From: Peribacillus frigoritolerans
GTDB lineage: Bacteria > Bacillota > Bacilli > Bacillales > DSM-1321
NCBI RefSeq assembly: GCF_040250305.1
Contig: NZ_CP158190.1
Location: 5,532,671-5,596,670, forward strand
Reading direction: 5' to 3'
DNA length: 64,000 nucleotides
Shown here: one piece after another, positions 37,569 through 48,620 of the stretch
Layout: every line of letters begins with the position of its first letter
Position numbering within the stretch: position 1 is the first letter of the stretch
Position numbers and translations under genes: made by a program
The notes under the pieces: generated by a model
The model's database searches: none
The model's input: the letters and a program-made list of their open reading frames with translations, nothing else
Told to the model about the DNA's origin: nothing

Positions 37569-38276
37569 CTACTCCTGTTCAGGGTTACGCAGGTAATAAC
37601 CGACCCCTCTTCTAGTTACAATCCAGCCAGGATGGCTTGGATTGTCTTCAATCTTCTCACGAAGACGTCTGACCGTTACATCGACCGTCCGCACATCCCC
37701 GAAATAATCATAGCCCCACACGGTTTGCAATAAGTGCTCCCTTGTCATGACCTGACCGATGTGCTTCGCTAAGTAATGAAGCAACTCAAATTCGCGATGC
37801 GTCAATTCAATCGTATCGCCCCGCTTGGATACCACATAGGCATCCGGATGGATTGTGAGCGTTCCTATCGTAATTTCCTTCGGTTCATTTTCTTGATCGG
37901 GAACCGGAACAGCTTGCTGACGTCTTAGGTTCGCCTTAACGCGGGCAATTATTTCCCGGGTACTAAAAGGCTTTGTCACATAGTCGTCTGCACCAAGCTC
38001 CAATCCTAAGACCTTATCTATCTCTGAATCTTTTGCCGTTAACATGATGATCGGCGTTTCATACTTCTTTCTTACTTCCCTGCAAACTTCCATCCCATCG
38101 CGCTGCGGCAGCATGATATCAAGTAAAATCAAATCAGGTTGCCGTTCTTCTACCATTTTGAGGGCTTCATTGCCATCATAAGCACAAAAAACTTCATAGC
38201 CTTCTTTTTTTAGATTGAATTGTAATATATCAGCAATTGGCTTTTCGTCATCCACTACCAGAATCTTTTTATCCAT
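37569..38276 (-). CDS. walR: Response regulator WalR
   Basis: This 235-aa OmpR/PhoB-class regulator has a receiver domain with [13 protein letters not shown], the phosphoacceptor in [14 protein letters not shown] (Asp about 53), [10 protein letters not shown] and [11 protein letters not shown]. Its C-terminal winged helix includes [16 protein letters not shown] and [20 protein letters not shown]. It heads the walRKHIJ operon and should control autolysin genes, probably including the M23 peptidase gene just upstream. Confidence 0.98.
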   Translation of the reverse strand: MDKKILVVDDEKPIADILQFNLKKEGYEVFCAYDGNEALKMVEERQPDLILLDIMLPQRDGMEVCREVRKKYETPIIMLTAKDSEIDKVLGLELGADDYVTKPFSTREIIARVKANLRRQQAVPVPDQENEPKEITIGTLTIHPDAYVVSKRGDTIELTHREFELLHYLAKHIGQVMTREHLLQTVWGYDYFGDVRTVDVTVRRLREKIEDNPSHPGWIVTRRGVGYYLRNPEQE

Positions 38277-38520
38277 GTACTTATCTCCTTTTTAATAACT
38301 GAACTGAATCTATTAAAAACCGTGTCCTTATCCGGGACCTCATTCACTTTTCCTCTGCTTGCACCAATCTTCGCAACCTGTTTCAGCAAAGTTATATATA
38401 TATACCCAATAAAAGGGGCTGAACACCGGAATGAAAGCAAATTGTCTCTATTCTACTTTATCATTTTATAGGCATTAAATCACCTTTTTCCTATTATTCT
38501 CATCTATGTATGAAGCAGAA

Positions 38521-38549
38521 GAAGTCTTCGAATATTTTTCGAAGACTTC
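38521..38549 (-). terminator. Terminator of the M23 peptidase gene
   Basis: A 12-bp perfect stem, GAAGTCTTCGAA/TTCGAAGACTTC, with a 5-base loop lies just after the gene. The T-run is weak. No other clear signal was identified in the rest of 38277-38555, which must hold the walR promoter. Confidence 0.65.
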
Positions 38550-38555
38550 CACCGG

Positions 38556-39974
38556 TTACTGACTTATATAGTTTAGCGGATTAATGAGAGATCCATTTTT
38601 ATATATTTCAAAATGGAGGTGGACACCAGTCGAGTGCCCTGTTGAACCCATCATGCCGATTTTCATGCCTTTTTCAACCTTTTGTCCTGCTTTTACATCT
38701 ATTGAATCCAAATGGGCATACACTGTCTTATACCCGTTATTATGATTGATCGTTATCTTATTTCCATATCCTCCGGAGTTTCCGGCAGTTTCGATTATCC
38801 CATGATCTGCTGCCGTTATGGTCCTGGTGGTCGGACGGGCAATATCAATACCTTTATGAAGTTTCCCCCAGCGCTGGCCCTGCTTACTGGAAATATAACC
38901 CCCATCTGCAGGCCATGAATATGTACCGCTTCCCTGTGAAGGAATGACCTTGGTGCCTTTTCTGGTGATTTCCGTTTCGGCTTTTTCCGTGACTTCTTTT
39001 TTTACGATCGTTTCACTGATTTTCTTTCCGTTTGTTTCAGTTACATTATAGGTGAACGCAAGAATCCCCTCATTCCCCATTTGATCAGTAATGATTTCGC
39101 CCTTTGGAAGTTCGTCATCCTCCTTCACTTTCTTTTGAAAAGGAATTCTCTCTTCTTTAAATACTTCTCTTTCTACCATTACGTTCACATAGGGGGTACG
39201 CTCGGTCACATAGAGACGCTCGCCCTCTTTAATACCTTTATTCTCATCCTGTCCCGGATTCAGCTCCAGCAGTTGATCCAGGTCCATATCATGGCTAGTG
39301 GCAATGGCTTCAAGATCTTCATCTTCCTTAGCCTCATAGATCGTCGTTTCTTCCTTTCCTTCTTCTATCATGGAAAGGGTTTCATCGACGCTCTTGATTT
39401 CGTCTGGATATACCATTGTATTTATAGACGTAACTGGAAGTGAAAATTCGATGTCCAGAATTCTGCTTCCTGGCTCTTTTAACGGATCCGCATCTTTTTC
39501 ACTTTCTTTTTTACCTGATTCGTATTCAGCGTATTCCTCTTCATCTACATATAATAAAGTGATTTTCTCCAGAACATCCTCGGCATCTTCCTTTGACGCA
39601 ACGTAAGCGACCGCCTGATTATCTATGTCGATTTCATACGCCTCTGCCTTCACATTCAACTGATCTTGAATTCCCTTAACAGCCTGATCCTCTTTTACCT
39701 CTTCATCGAATACCTCTTCAGGTACAAAAGTCAGCTGTTTCTCCTTATCGAATGTAAAGTCAGGATAATCTTCCTGTGCTTCTTCCACTTTATCGGCTAC
39801 GATCTTTTCGATTTCCGTTTCATCCGTGACACTTCCGACGAACTCATCGTTAAGATAAACATGCTGTATGGTTGCAGTTTCCGATAGCCCAGCAGCAGTT
39901 GCCCGATTTCCTGCAAGCACTAAAATGACGGAAACCATCAACAGGATGATCCCCTTACCTTTTGAGCTAAACAT
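38556..39974 (-). CDS. G5/LysM/M23 cell-wall metallopeptidase
   Basis: This 472-aa secreted protein begins with a signal-type hydrophobic segment (about 7-26). A long acidic region follows, then a LysM domain (about 206-253, EDLEAIATSHDMDLDQLLELNPG), a G5 domain (about 255-340) and a C-terminal M23 lysostaphin-like peptidase. The peptidase shows HKGIDIA, YKTVYAHLDS and the zinc motif HLHFEIYKNG. It is probably a peptidoglycan endopeptidase used in wall expansion. It sits just upstream of walR with a WalR box ahead of it, which suggests WalRK control. Confidence 0.92.
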   Translation of the reverse strand: MFSSKGKGIILLMVSVILVLAGNRATAAGLSETATIQHVYLNDEFVGSVTDETEIEKIVADKVEEAQEDYPDFTFDKEKQLTFVPEEVFDEEVKEDQAVKGIQDQLNVKAEAYEIDIDNQAVAYVASKEDAEDVLEKITLLYVDEEEYAEYESGKKESEKDADPLKEPGSRILDIEFSLPVTSINTMVYPDEIKSVDETLSMIEEGKEETTIYEAKEDEDLEAIATSHDMDLDQLLELNPGQDENKGIKEGERLYVTERTPYVNVMVEREVFKEERIPFQKKVKEDDELPKGEIITDQMGNEGILAFTYNVTETNGKKISETIVKKEVTEKAETEITRKGTKVIPSQGSGTYSWPADGGYISSKQGQRWGKLHKGIDIARPTTRTITAADHGIIETAGNSGGYGNKITINHNNGYKTVYAHLDSIDVKAGQKVEKGMKIGMMGSTGHSTGVHLHFEIYKNGSLINPLNYISQ

Positions 39975-40287
39975 ATATTGTCCTCCTTAACGGCTCAGTC
40001 ACCAATTAAGAAACTAATCAAATTTATTTTGAGTTTTATTAGTCCAATTTAAATATCCACATGCTCATGACTGATTGCTATAATGATTTTTATCACTCAT
40101 AACTCTACCATATTAAGAAAAAAAACAAGAAACAGACTTCATAATGTAATAGAACTGTATAAATGGTGACAACATGTACCAATAAATATGGTAGTGGGAA
40201 AGGTTCAATAAACTGCGGAAAAAGGGGTGGACCTAAGCCCAGTAAGGTTAATAGCGAGTTATATGACAAATTGGTCCAAATTGGTAT
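39975..40287 (-). promoter_or_regulatory. Leader of the M23 peptidase gene
   Basis: This long AT-rich leader begins downstream of the WalR box. A TATAAC -10-like hexamer lies at 40260-40265 on the minus strand. A 66-codon frame here (40105-40305) has no gene-like features. Confidence 0.35.
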
Positions 40288-40304
40288 GTTACAAATCGTT
40301 AACA
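40288..40304 (-). promoter_or_regulatory. WalR-binding box
   Basis: Minus strand TGTTAA-CGATT-TGTAAC matches the WalR/YycF consensus TGTWAH-N5-TGTWAH perfectly. It points toward the M23 peptidase gene and lies about 315 bases before its start. Confidence 0.65.
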
Positions 40305-40343
40305 ATCTATTAACAGTATTTCATTCAAAATACATCTGAATGC

Positions 40344-40375
40344 AAACAAAAAAACGCCCTAAAGGAAAGGCGTTT
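40344..40375 (-). terminator. Terminator of the tRNA operon
   Basis: AAACGCC/GGCGTTT stem on the minus strand with a following T-run, immediately after tRNA-Phe. Confidence 0.85.
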
Positions 40376-40384
40376 ATAAAAGGA

Positions 40385-40457
40385 TGGCTCAGGACGGAAT
40401 CGAACCGCCGACACAAGGATTTTCAGTCCTTTGCTCTACCGACTGAGCTACTGAGCC
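40385..40457 (-). tRNA. tRNA-Phe (GAA)
   Basis: A cloverleaf with acceptor GGCTCAG/CTGAGCC, anticodon loop CTGAAAA and T-loop GGTTCGATTCC. The discriminator is A, and the 3' CCA is not encoded. It is last in the four-tRNA unit. Confidence 0.96.
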
Positions 40458-40486
40458 AAATATTCTATTTTAGAATAAAAATAAAA

Positions 40487-40562
40487 TGGCGGTCCCGACG
40501 GGAATCGAACCCGCGATCTCCTGCGTGACAGGCAGGCATGTTAACCGCTACACCACGGGACC
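40487..40562 (-). tRNA. tRNA-Asp (GTC)
   Basis: A cloverleaf with acceptor GGTCCCG/CGGGACC, anticodon loop CTGTCAC and T-loop GGTTCGATTCC. CCA is encoded. Confidence 0.96.
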
Positions 40563-40587
40563 AGTAAAGCATTTATATATAAAGAAG

Positions 40588-40659
40588 TGACCCATACGGG
40601 ATTCGAACCCGTGTTACCGCCGTGAAAGGGCGGTGTCTTAACCGCTTGACCAATGGGCC
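40588..40659 (-). tRNA. tRNA-Glu (TTC)
   Basis: A cloverleaf with acceptor GGCCCAT/ATGGGTC, anticodon loop CTTTCAC and T-loop GGTTCGAATCC. CCA is not encoded. Confidence 0.96.
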
Positions 40660-40667
40660 GGAAAAAA

Positions 40668-40743
40668 TGGTGAGCCATGAAGGATTCGAACCTTCGACCC
40701 TCTGATTAAAAGTCAGATGCTCTACCAACTGAGCTAATGGCTC
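40668..40743 (-). tRNA. tRNA-Lys (TTT)
   Basis: A cloverleaf with acceptor GAGCCAT/ATGGCTC, anticodon loop CTTTTAA and T-loop GGTTCGAATCC. CCA is encoded. It is first in the unit. Confidence 0.96.
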
Positions 40744-40827
40744 GTTCTAATGAAATGTTTCTTTGCATGATGTGAACTTAACATCTGCAGCTTGTTAATG
40801 GCTTGTTCTATTGTGACGACGCTTTTG

Positions 40828-40857
40828 ATAATATCATGGTTAGTATAGTTTAGGCAA
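40828..40857 (-). promoter_or_regulatory. Promoter of the tRNA operon
   Basis: Minus strand TTGCCT (40852-40857), 18 bases, TATTAT (40828-40833), upstream of tRNA-Lys. Confidence 0.7.
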
Positions 40858-40976
40858 TAGTTTTTTGAAATAAAATTATTTTTTTCTTATCTTTTTCATT
40901 TTCCCTACAGTTTAACCCATTCATTCGGTATCCCGGACCTCCCGAATGTGACAGATGATGCATTAATCTAAATAAC

Positions 40977-41012
40977 AAAAGAAGAGCCGGCAAAAAAAGC
41001 CAGCTCTTTTTT
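40977..41012 (-). terminator. Terminator of purA
   Basis: AAAAGAGCTGGC-type stem (GAGCCGGC with GCCAGCTC) and flanking A/T runs, immediately after the purA stop on the minus strand. Confidence 0.88.
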
Positions 41013-41018
41013 CATGAA

Positions 41019-42362
<1,344 letters not shown>

Positions 42363-42377
42363 TTATCAAACAAACCT

Positions 42378-42407
42378 ATTTTATCAATAATCCAAACTGG
42401 AAGTCAA
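42378..42407 (-). promoter_or_regulatory. purA promoter
   Basis: Minus strand TTGACT (42402-42407), 18 bases, TAAAAT (42378-42383). Confidence 0.7.
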
Positions 42408-42411
42408 TACA

Positions 42412-42455
42412 AAATCCGAACAATAAACTTTTTAAAAAATTCTTTGTTCGTAAAT
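42412..42455. promoter_or_regulatory. PurR operator (two PurBoxes) of purA
   Basis: AAATCCGAACAAT (42412-42424) matches AWWWCCGAACWWT perfectly. The inverted partner TTTGTTCGTAAAT (42443-42455) is a near match. The divergent pair with an 18-base gap is the normal Bacillus PurR control region. It lies directly upstream of the -35. Confidence 0.85.
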
Positions 42456-42560
42456 ATAAGAAATTTCTTTCCGTTTTTTTTGGATTGTCAAACATTATTG
42501 TACCCTCTGATTTCTTTTTCTATTATCATAACGGCCTTTCTTTTTCCCGAAACAGAGAAA

Positions 42561-42585
42561 GCCCGCCATCACATGAATGGCAGGC
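42561..42585 (-). terminator. Terminator of dnaB
   Basis: GCCTGCCAT/ATGGCGGGC stem on the minus strand just past the dnaB stop, with a short T-rich tail. Confidence 0.65.
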
Positions 42586-42591
42586 AGTTTT

Positions 42592-43956
42592 CTATGCGCC
42601 GGGAGACATCGAATCATCATCGAAGCGGCGTTCGAGGTTAACGAATTTATTATATTCTTTCACGAATGCAAGCGAAACCGTGCCTACCGGACCATTACGC
42701 TGTTTCGCTATAATGATTTCAATGATATTTTTATTCTCGGATTCTTTATCATAATAATCATCACGGTATAAGAATGCTACGATATCAGCATCTTGCTCGA
42801 TACTCCCGGATTCCCGGATATCAGACATCATCGGGCGCTTATCCTGACGTTGCTCCACTCCCCGCGATAGCTGGGAAAGGGCGATGACGGGCACTTTAAG
42901 TTCACGGGCGAGCGCTTTGAGTGAACGTGAAATCTCGGATACCTCTTGCTGACGGTTGTCGCCTGAACGACCATCGCCTTGAATTAACTGCAGGTAATCG
43001 ATCAATATCATGCCAAGGCCATGTTCCTGCTTCAAACGACGGCATTTTGAACGGATTTCACCAATCCTCACACCAGGGGTATCATCGATATAAATGCCGG
43101 CATTCGACAAGCTTCCCATCGCCATCGTCAGTTTACGCCAATCCTCATCAGTTAAGGAACCTGTCCGTAAATTCTGGGCGTTGATATTCCCTTCAGCACA
43201 GAGCATACGCATAACGAGCTGCTCTGCACCCATTTCAAGACTGAAAATCGCTACATTCTCCTCCGTTTTGGTAGCAACGTTTTGAGCGATATTCAATGCA
43301 AAAGCGGTTTTACCAACCGAAGGACGGGCACCCACTATAATGAGGTCATTACGTTGGAACCCTGCTGTCATTCGATCCAGTTCAGCAAACCCTGTCGGTA
43401 TTCCCGTGACATCCCCTTTACGGGTAGTCAAGACTTCTATGTTATCGTACGTCGCTACCAATACATCTTTAATATTTTGAAAAGACCCGGAATTTTTACG
43501 CTGGGCCACTTCCATGATCGTTTTTTCTGCTTCCCCGAGCAGCTCCTCGACCTCGTCCTCGCGACTGTAGCCTTCCTGAGCGATGTTGGTCGCTGTCCTG
43601 ATCAAACGACGCAGCAATGACTTCTCCTCGACGATGCGGGCATAATATTCAATATTGGCCGCGGTAGGCACCGATCCGGCCAATTCACTTAAATAAGAAA
43701 CACCGCCAACTTCTTCAAGGTTTTTTGTCGCAGCCAGTTCCTCTGTCACCGTAATCAAATCGACAGCTTTTCCTTCGTCATTCAATTTAAGCATCACATT
43801 AAAAATCTTTTGATGAGAGCTTCTGTAAAAGTCTTCCGGAATCAAAACTTCCGATGTAACGGTCAATGAAGAGGGCTCTAGAAAAATGGCTCCCAGTACA
43901 GCCTGTTCGGCTTCTATATTTTGAGGGGGAATCCTATCCTGAAATTGTTCTATCAT
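42592..43956 (-). CDS. dnaB: Replicative DNA helicase (DnaB; DnaC of B. subtilis)
   Basis: The 454-aa hexameric helicase has the N-terminal DnaB domain (PPQNIEAEQAVLGAIFLEP). Its RecA-like motor has Walker A GARPSVGKTAFALNIA (about 207-222), Walker B MILIDYLQLI and a motif-4 segment SDIRESGSIEQDADIVAFLYRD. Size is typical. It is transcribed toward purA on the minus strand. No replication-initiation partner genes adjoin it here. Confidence 0.97.
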   Translation of the reverse strand: MIEQFQDRIPPQNIEAEQAVLGAIFLEPSSLTVTSEVLIPEDFYRSSHQKIFNVMLKLNDEGKAVDLITVTEELAATKNLEEVGGVSYLSELAGSVPTAANIEYYARIVEEKSLLRRLIRTATNIAQEGYSREDEVEELLGEAEKTIMEVAQRKNSGSFQNIKDVLVATYDNIEVLTTRKGDVTGIPTGFAELDRMTAGFQRNDLIIVGARPSVGKTAFALNIAQNVATKTEENVAIFSLEMGAEQLVMRMLCAEGNINAQNLRTGSLTDEDWRKLTMAMGSLSNAGIYIDDTPGVRIGEIRSKCRRLKQEHGLGMILIDYLQLIQGDGRSGDNRQQEVSEISRSLKALARELKVPVIALSQLSRGVEQRQDKRPMMSDIRESGSIEQDADIVAFLYRDDYYDKESENKNIIEIIIAKQRNGPVGTVSLAFVKEYNKFVNLERRFDDDSMSPGA

Positions 43957-44096
43957 ATCTTAAAACCTCCCAATCTAAGAGGATACCTTTTATATGTTTC
44001 TAGTAAAAAAGAAAAAAGTGAAAGGACAACATGCCCAATCACATTTTTCGTCTATCTCTATTTTATCAATTTTTCACAGATATGAAACAGCTAAAA

Positions 44097-44546
44097 TTAG
44101 TTAATTTCTTTCACATGCACAGTCAGTGTCGCAGTGACCTCAGGATGAAGCTTGACTGGAAGCTTTGTATGCCCTAAAGAACGGATGCCGTCAGCAAGCT
44201 CCATTTTACGTTTATCTATCTTGATACCGTGTTTTTTCTGAAGCTCCGAGGCAATTTGTTTAGTCGTGATTGAACCGAACAAACGCCCGCCCTCACCGGC
44301 TTTGGCTGATAGTTCAACCGTTAACTTCTCTAGCTGCACTTTCAATTCTTCAGCTTGCTGCAGCTCTTCCGCTGCAAGTGATTCTTCTTTATTTTTCTGG
44401 GCTTCCAAAGTTTTCACATTTGAATTATTTGCTTCAACCGCCAATCCTTGTTTAAGCAGGAAATTATGTGCATAACCATCTGCAACATTTTTAACTTCCC
44501 CTTTTTTCCCTTTACCTTTTACGTCTTTAAGAAATATCACTTTCAT
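44097..44546 (-). CDS. rplI: 50S ribosomal protein L9
   Basis: The 149-aa protein begins [31 protein letters not shown], the 23S rRNA-binding N-domain. A long helix connects to a C-domain containing [11 protein letters not shown]. The ATG overlaps the gdpP stop in ATGA, as in other Bacillaceae. Confidence 0.98.
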   Translation of the reverse strand: MKVIFLKDVKGKGKKGEVKNVADGYAHNFLLKQGLAVEANNSNVKTLEAQKNKEESLAAEELQQAEELKVQLEKLTVELSAKAGEGGRLFGSITTKQIASELQKKHGIKIDKRKMELADGIRSLGHTKLPVKLHPEVTATLTVHVKEIN

Positions 44547-46513
44547 TCTTTATGTCCCCCTTCTAAATATTCATCAATAGCTGCTTTCAATCGACTTTCG
44601 GCTTCATTAATGGAGCATACCTGCTGAGTGGCTGCATTTGTTAGATGTCCGCCTCCATTCAACATTTCCATGATCACCTGTACATTGATATCACCGAGTG
44701 AGCGCGCACTTATGCCAACTGTATCATCAGATCGCTTAGCCATTACAAAGGAAGCGACAACGCCATCCATGGTCAATAGTGTGTCCGCAGCCTGAGCAAT
44801 GAGCACCTGATTATGAACCTGATCGGTTTTTGCCGCTGCAATGGCAATTCCCTTTTTATAAAAGATGACTTCTTCAATGAGCTTCGAACGTTTGATATAG
44901 GTGTCCACGTCTTCTTTTAAGAATTTCTGGACAAGTACCGTATCAGCTCCATGCGCCCTTAGATAAGAGGCGGCATCGAAAGTGCGTGAACCCGTTCTCA
45001 AGGTGAAGCTTTTCGTATCGACGATGATACCTGCAAGAAGCGCCGTCGACTCCAGCATATCAATCTTTGAGCGTTTCGGCTGATATTCAAGCAGTTCGGT
45101 CACAAGTTCTGCCGTTGAAGAGGCATATGGCTCCATATAGACGAGCAATGAGTTCTTGATGAACTCCTCACCCCGGCGATGATGATCGATGACCACAACC
45201 TTATCGATCCTATTCAATAACCGCTCTTCAATTACCATGGAAGGTTTATGCGTATCAACCACAACCAGCAACGTCTCATCCGTAATCATTTCAAATGCAT
45301 CATCAGGTGTTATGAACCGGGCATACAGCTCTTCTTTATTTTTGATCTCTTCCATTAAACGAAGGACGCTGCTATCGAGCTGCTGGGTGTTGATGACAAT
45401 ATAACCTTCACGTTCATTCATTTGGGCAACCTTCAAGATGCCGATTGCTGAACCGATTGCGTCCATATCCGGGTTTTTATGGCCCATGACAATGACTTTA
45501 TCGCTATCAAGTACTATATCCTTCAATGCATGCGAAATAACACGGGCACGGACCCTCGTGCGTTTTTCCATCGGATTGGTTTTGCCGCCATAGAATTTCA
45601 CTTTTCCATTCGCTTGCTTTATGGCCACCTGATCGCCGCCACGTCCTAAAGCGAGATCCAAGCTGGACTGTGCAAGCGTACCTAGTTCCGGCAAGGATGA
45701 CACGGCCGAGCCGACACCGATGCTCAAGGTCAATGGTACATTTTGCTTGGCCGTCGTTTCCCTGATTTCATCCAAAATCGAGAATTTCCCCTTTTCAAGC
45801 TGCTGAAGGATATGCTCATTAAAGACAGCGATGAATCGTTCCGAGGAAACCCGTTTAAAGAAAACGCCATTATCCCTTGCCCATTTATCAAGAAGTGAGG
45901 TAACCAAGCTATTAATGCTGCTTTTGCGCTGATCATCCATACCCTGGGTCAAATCATCATAGTTATCAAGAAGAATGATCGCAATTGCCGTTCGCTCATC
46001 TTCATATAATTTCTCGATTTCCACTTGCTCAGTCACATCAAAAAAGTAAAGAAGCCTCTCATCACGCTTATGGACCACCTTGAATTTCCGATCGTGGAGC
46101 GTAAGTGTCTCTGTCTCGATCTCTTGCTTGATTAACGGTACTATCGAGTCCGCAACATCGTATAGCGATCTTCCTGCCAAGGAGTCTTCACTAAAACAAG
46201 AAGCCAGGAATGGATTGGTCCATTCAATGTAATAATCCTCATTAAAGAGCATGATCCCAATCGGCATTTCCAATAACGCTTCTTCGCCTACCTTCTTTAA
46301 ACGGTAAGATAAAGTCGTTATATACTCTTCTGTCTTCCGTTGCTTTTTTTCTACCATTCTTAATGTTAAATAAAATAAACCAGCAAGAATCAATAATCCA
46401 ACAAGTGCAATAACCCAATTATAATAAGCCAGGACGCCCAAAAGTAAAACGACCGCGGCGAGCACCCCATACAATGGGGACTTAATCGAGTATTCTTTCA
46501 AATAAGATGGCAT
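44543..46513 (-). CDS. gdpP: Cyclic-di-AMP phosphodiesterase GdpP
   Basis: The 656-aa protein has two transmembrane helices (about residues 12-50), a PAS domain (about 80-150), a degenerate GGDEF domain (about 170-300) and a C-terminal DHH/DHHA1 phosphodiesterase. The latter shows [37 protein letters not shown] and [11 protein letters not shown]. It hydrolyses c-di-AMP to pApA, affecting potassium balance and wall stress. The start [16 protein letters not shown] is chosen with AGGAG eight bases before the ATG; the frame opens seven codons earlier. Confidence 0.96.
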   Translation of the reverse strand: MPSYLKEYSIKSPLYGVLAAVVLLLGVLAYYNWVIALVGLLILAGLFYLTLRMVEKKQRKTEEYITTLSYRLKKVGEEALLEMPIGIMLFNEDYYIEWTNPFLASCFSEDSLAGRSLYDVADSIVPLIKQEIETETLTLHDRKFKVVHKRDERLLYFFDVTEQVEIEKLYEDERTAIAIILLDNYDDLTQGMDDQRKSSINSLVTSLLDKWARDNGVFFKRVSSERFIAVFNEHILQQLEKGKFSILDEIRETTAKQNVPLTLSIGVGSAVSSLPELGTLAQSSLDLALGRGGDQVAIKQANGKVKFYGGKTNPMEKRTRVRARVISHALKDIVLDSDKVIVMGHKNPDMDAIGSAIGILKVAQMNEREGYIVINTQQLDSSVLRLMEEIKNKEELYARFITPDDAFEMITDETLLVVVDTHKPSMVIEERLLNRIDKVVVIDHHRRGEEFIKNSLLVYMEPYASSTAELVTELLEYQPKRSKIDMLESTALLAGIIVDTKSFTLRTGSRTFDAASYLRAHGADTVLVQKFLKEDVDTYIKRSKLIEEVIFYKKGIAIAAAKTDQVHNQVLIAQAADTLLTMDGVVASFVMAKRSDDTVGISARSLGDINVQVIMEMLNGGGHLTNAATQQVCSINEAESRLKAAIDEYLEGGHKE

Positions 46514-46554
46514 AGTTTCAGCTCCTAAAAGCATCTGTTTTACAAAAAAGTCTT

Positions 46555-47502
46555 CTATTCCTTTTTCTTGATTGTCTCCCTAAACGGAAAGCCTAAATCT
46601 ATTATACCTAAAAATCGGACGGCCGTCGTAATAATCGGAATCGGCAGAAGCAAAGAAAAAACCACGATTAAAACCGGTATCGCCTTAACCCATGACTTAA
46701 CATGAGCGATATAGAATATCAGGGAATACCCTTGTAATAATATGAAGAACTGCAGTATGAAAAATAGGTTCGTTATGGCCATATATACAAAACTGTTCTT
46801 GTCCGTATTCACAAAAAGAGCAAGAAGCATCGTAATTAAATAATACCATAAAAGGCTTTTCGGGAGTCGCAGATCTCGAAAATGGGGCCATTTTAACGCC
46901 TTATCACTGAATCTCTTCACAATGGGGTGCGCCGCAAAGAAAATCAATAAAACCATGATGACGGACATCAAGACGAACAAACTTGGCATCAGCGTGTTCA
47001 TCATATCGATTGATTCATACATCTGCTTTTTGACTTGTTCCGTCGGTGCCTGTCCAAAAGAATCCATGATGCCGATTGTATTTCCAATGGACCCCTCAAG
47101 AATGTTCATCGATTCTTCTATGTAATTAACATCCGTTATCAAAACTGAAGCTGCATATATTAATAAAATGCCCCCCAGAAAGACAAGGACTGCACTTATG
47201 AACATAGGTGCCATCGGTTTGTCCTTTTTCAAAAAATAGCCGATCGCAATTCCCGTTGCCCCCATGAGCAAGGTCAGGGGAACAGACAATATCGTCCCGA
47301 TGAGGATCGACAATAACGAGGCTACAAATAAGTAACCAAGGCTCCACGATAACTTTTGTTTGATTGTGACCAGTATGAATGGAATGGGTAAAAAGAAAGC
47401 AGTGAAAATACCCAATAGTGGGATTTGAATGGTGATGAACAATAAAATGCAATATAGTGCCAGAAGTGCTCCGCCCTCGGCAATTCGTCTCCCGCTATTC
47501 AT
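46555..47502 (-). CDS. YybS-family membrane protein (DUF2232)
   Basis: The 315-aa polytopic protein has about eight hydrophobic helices. It opens MNSGRRIAEGGALLALYCILLF and contains a periplasmic-type insertion with SIGNTIGIMDSFGQAPTEQVKKQ. DUF2232 proteins precede gdpP-rplI in many Firmicutes. Function is unknown; an S-component-like fold has been suggested for the family, but nothing here shows a substrate. Confidence 0.85.
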   Translation of the reverse strand: MNSGRRIAEGGALLALYCILLFITIQIPLLGIFTAFFLPIPFILVTIKQKLSWSLGYLFVASLLSILIGTILSVPLTLLMGATGIAIGYFLKKDKPMAPMFISAVLVFLGGILLIYAASVLITDVNYIEESMNILEGSIGNTIGIMDSFGQAPTEQVKKQMYESIDMMNTLMPSLFVLMSVIMVLLIFFAAHPIVKRFSDKALKWPHFRDLRLPKSLLWYYLITMLLALFVNTDKNSFVYMAITNLFFILQFFILLQGYSLIFYIAHVKSWVKAIPVLIVVFSLLLPIPIITTAVRFLGIIDLGFPFRETIKKKE

Positions 47503-47696
47503 CTTTATTTTACCCCCTGTTATTATTGATGTCTTATCTCCATCTTTATATTGTATCCGTTACGGCCAGGATATTTCAAACATCACAGTCTTTTTTAGGA
47601 TATGATTATTTTTTCTGAGGAAAGCGCCCGGATAACTTCCTTCTGAAATAAAAAAAACCGCAATTCAGCAGTTTTCAGGCATAAGTGATAACTTAT

Positions 47697-47732
47697 AAAA
47701 AAGGCACATTAAGGATAACTCCTCAATGTGCC
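47697..47732 (-). terminator. Terminator of rpsF-ssb-rpsR
   Basis: GGCACATT/AATGTGCC outer stem and AGGA/TCCT inner stem on the minus strand, then TTTTTTATAAG, just after rpsR. A weaker hairpin with AAAACTGC/GCGGTTTT arms lies at 47650-47675. Confidence 0.85.
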
Positions 47733-47738
47733 AATTTA

Positions 47739-47978
47739 TTATTCACCAGATACGTATGGTAGTAATGCCATAGTACGTGAGCGTTTAATAGCAATCGTTA
47801 ATTTACGTTGATATTTAGCGCTTGTGCCAGTTACACGACGTGGTAAAATTTTACCGCGTTCTGAGACGAATTTTTTAAGAAGATCTGTATCTTTGTAATC
47901 AATTTTAGTGATTCCGTTAGATGTGAAATAACAAACCTTTTTACGCTTACCGCGTCCTTTACGTCCACCCATTGCCAT
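47739..47978 (-). CDS. rpsR: 30S ribosomal protein S18
   Basis: The 79-aa basic protein has [45 protein letters not shown] and [22 protein letters not shown], a full-length S18. It is third in rpsF-ssb-rpsR; S18 binds S6 on the platform. Confidence 0.98.
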   Translation of the reverse strand: MAMGGRKGRGKRKKVCYFTSNGITKIDYKDTDLLKKFVSERGKILPRRVTGTSAKYQRKLTIAIKRSRTMALLPYVSGE

Positions 47979-48026
47979 AATATATTTCCCTCCCTGCTTT
48001 TTTGAATTTTCATTTTAAACGGCTGT

Positions 48027-48551
48027 TTAAAACGGAAGATCATCATCTGAAATGTCGATTGTTTTACCGTCATTAGCAAATGGATCATCATCTACACGAG
48101 TGTAGTTGTTATTGCTCCGTTGATTCTGATTAGGATTTTGTCCATACGAATTGTTGTCATTTCCGTTATTGCCATAACTTCTTTGACCTCCACCGTAAGA
48201 ACCGCCTTCATTTCTTTCACCCGCTGAACTGCTTCGTGGTTCAAGGAATTGAACGCTCTCAGCCAGAATCTCCGTCACATATACGCGTTTGCCGTCTTGT
48301 CCTTCATAATTACGTGTTTGGACACGTCCATCCACGCCAGCTAAACTGCCCTTTTTCAAGAAGTTAGCTACATTTTCTGCCGGTTTACGCCAAACTACAC
48401 AGTTAATGAAATCCGCTTCACGTTCACCCTGCTGATTCGTAAAACTACGGTTCACAGCCAAAGTAAAGGTAGCTACGGGAACCCCATTAGGTGTATATCG
48501 TAATTCAGGATCTTTAGTTAAGCGTCCTACCAAAACTACGCGATTCATCAT
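48027..48551 (-). CDS. ssb: Single-stranded DNA-binding protein SsbA
   Basis: The 174-aa protein has an N-terminal OB fold ([21 protein letters not shown]... to about residue 105) and a Gly/Asn/Gln/Tyr-rich linker. It ends in the acidic protein-interaction tip SDDDLPF. A TTG at 48560 opens the frame, but the ATG at 48551 (or the next ATG) has AGGGG at proper spacing. It lies between rpsF and rpsR, the usual arrangement of essential SsbA. Confidence 0.96.
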   Translation of the reverse strand: MMNRVVLVGRLTKDPELRYTPNGVPVATFTLAVNRSFTNQQGEREADFINCVVWRKPAENVANFLKKGSLAGVDGRVQTRNYEGQDGKRVYVTEILAESVQFLEPRSSSAGERNEGGSYGGGQRSYGNNGNDNNSYGQNPNQNQRSNNNYTRVDDDPFANDGKTIDISDDDLPF

Positions 48552-48577
48552 CAGAATCAACCCCTAGGTTTCAAGCT

Positions 48578-48593
48578 TGTTTCATGTGAAACA
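48578..48593. promoter_or_regulatory. Candidate parS site between rpsF and ssb
   Basis: TGTTTCATGTGAAACA differs from the parS consensus TGTTTCACGTGAAACA at one central base. It lies about 5 kb from parB. Confidence 0.7.
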
Positions 48594-48620
48594 AGATTAG
48601 AATTTATATTAAATATTGAA

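Noticed and set aside
37951..37964. ATTTCCCGGGTACT in walR as a Noc-binding site
   Set aside because: Two mismatches to ATTTCCCGGGAAAT in a coding region; one such match in 64 kb is weak evidence.
40105..40305. 66-codon minus-strand frame in the M23 leader
   Set aside because: Overlaps the WalR box and leader, no ribosome binding site, and hydrophobicity comes from T-rich sequence.
40385..40743. CRISPR-like regular spacing of similar segments
   Set aside because: The repeated similarity comes from tRNA T-arms; all four units fold as tRNAs. No CRISPR array was seen in the window.
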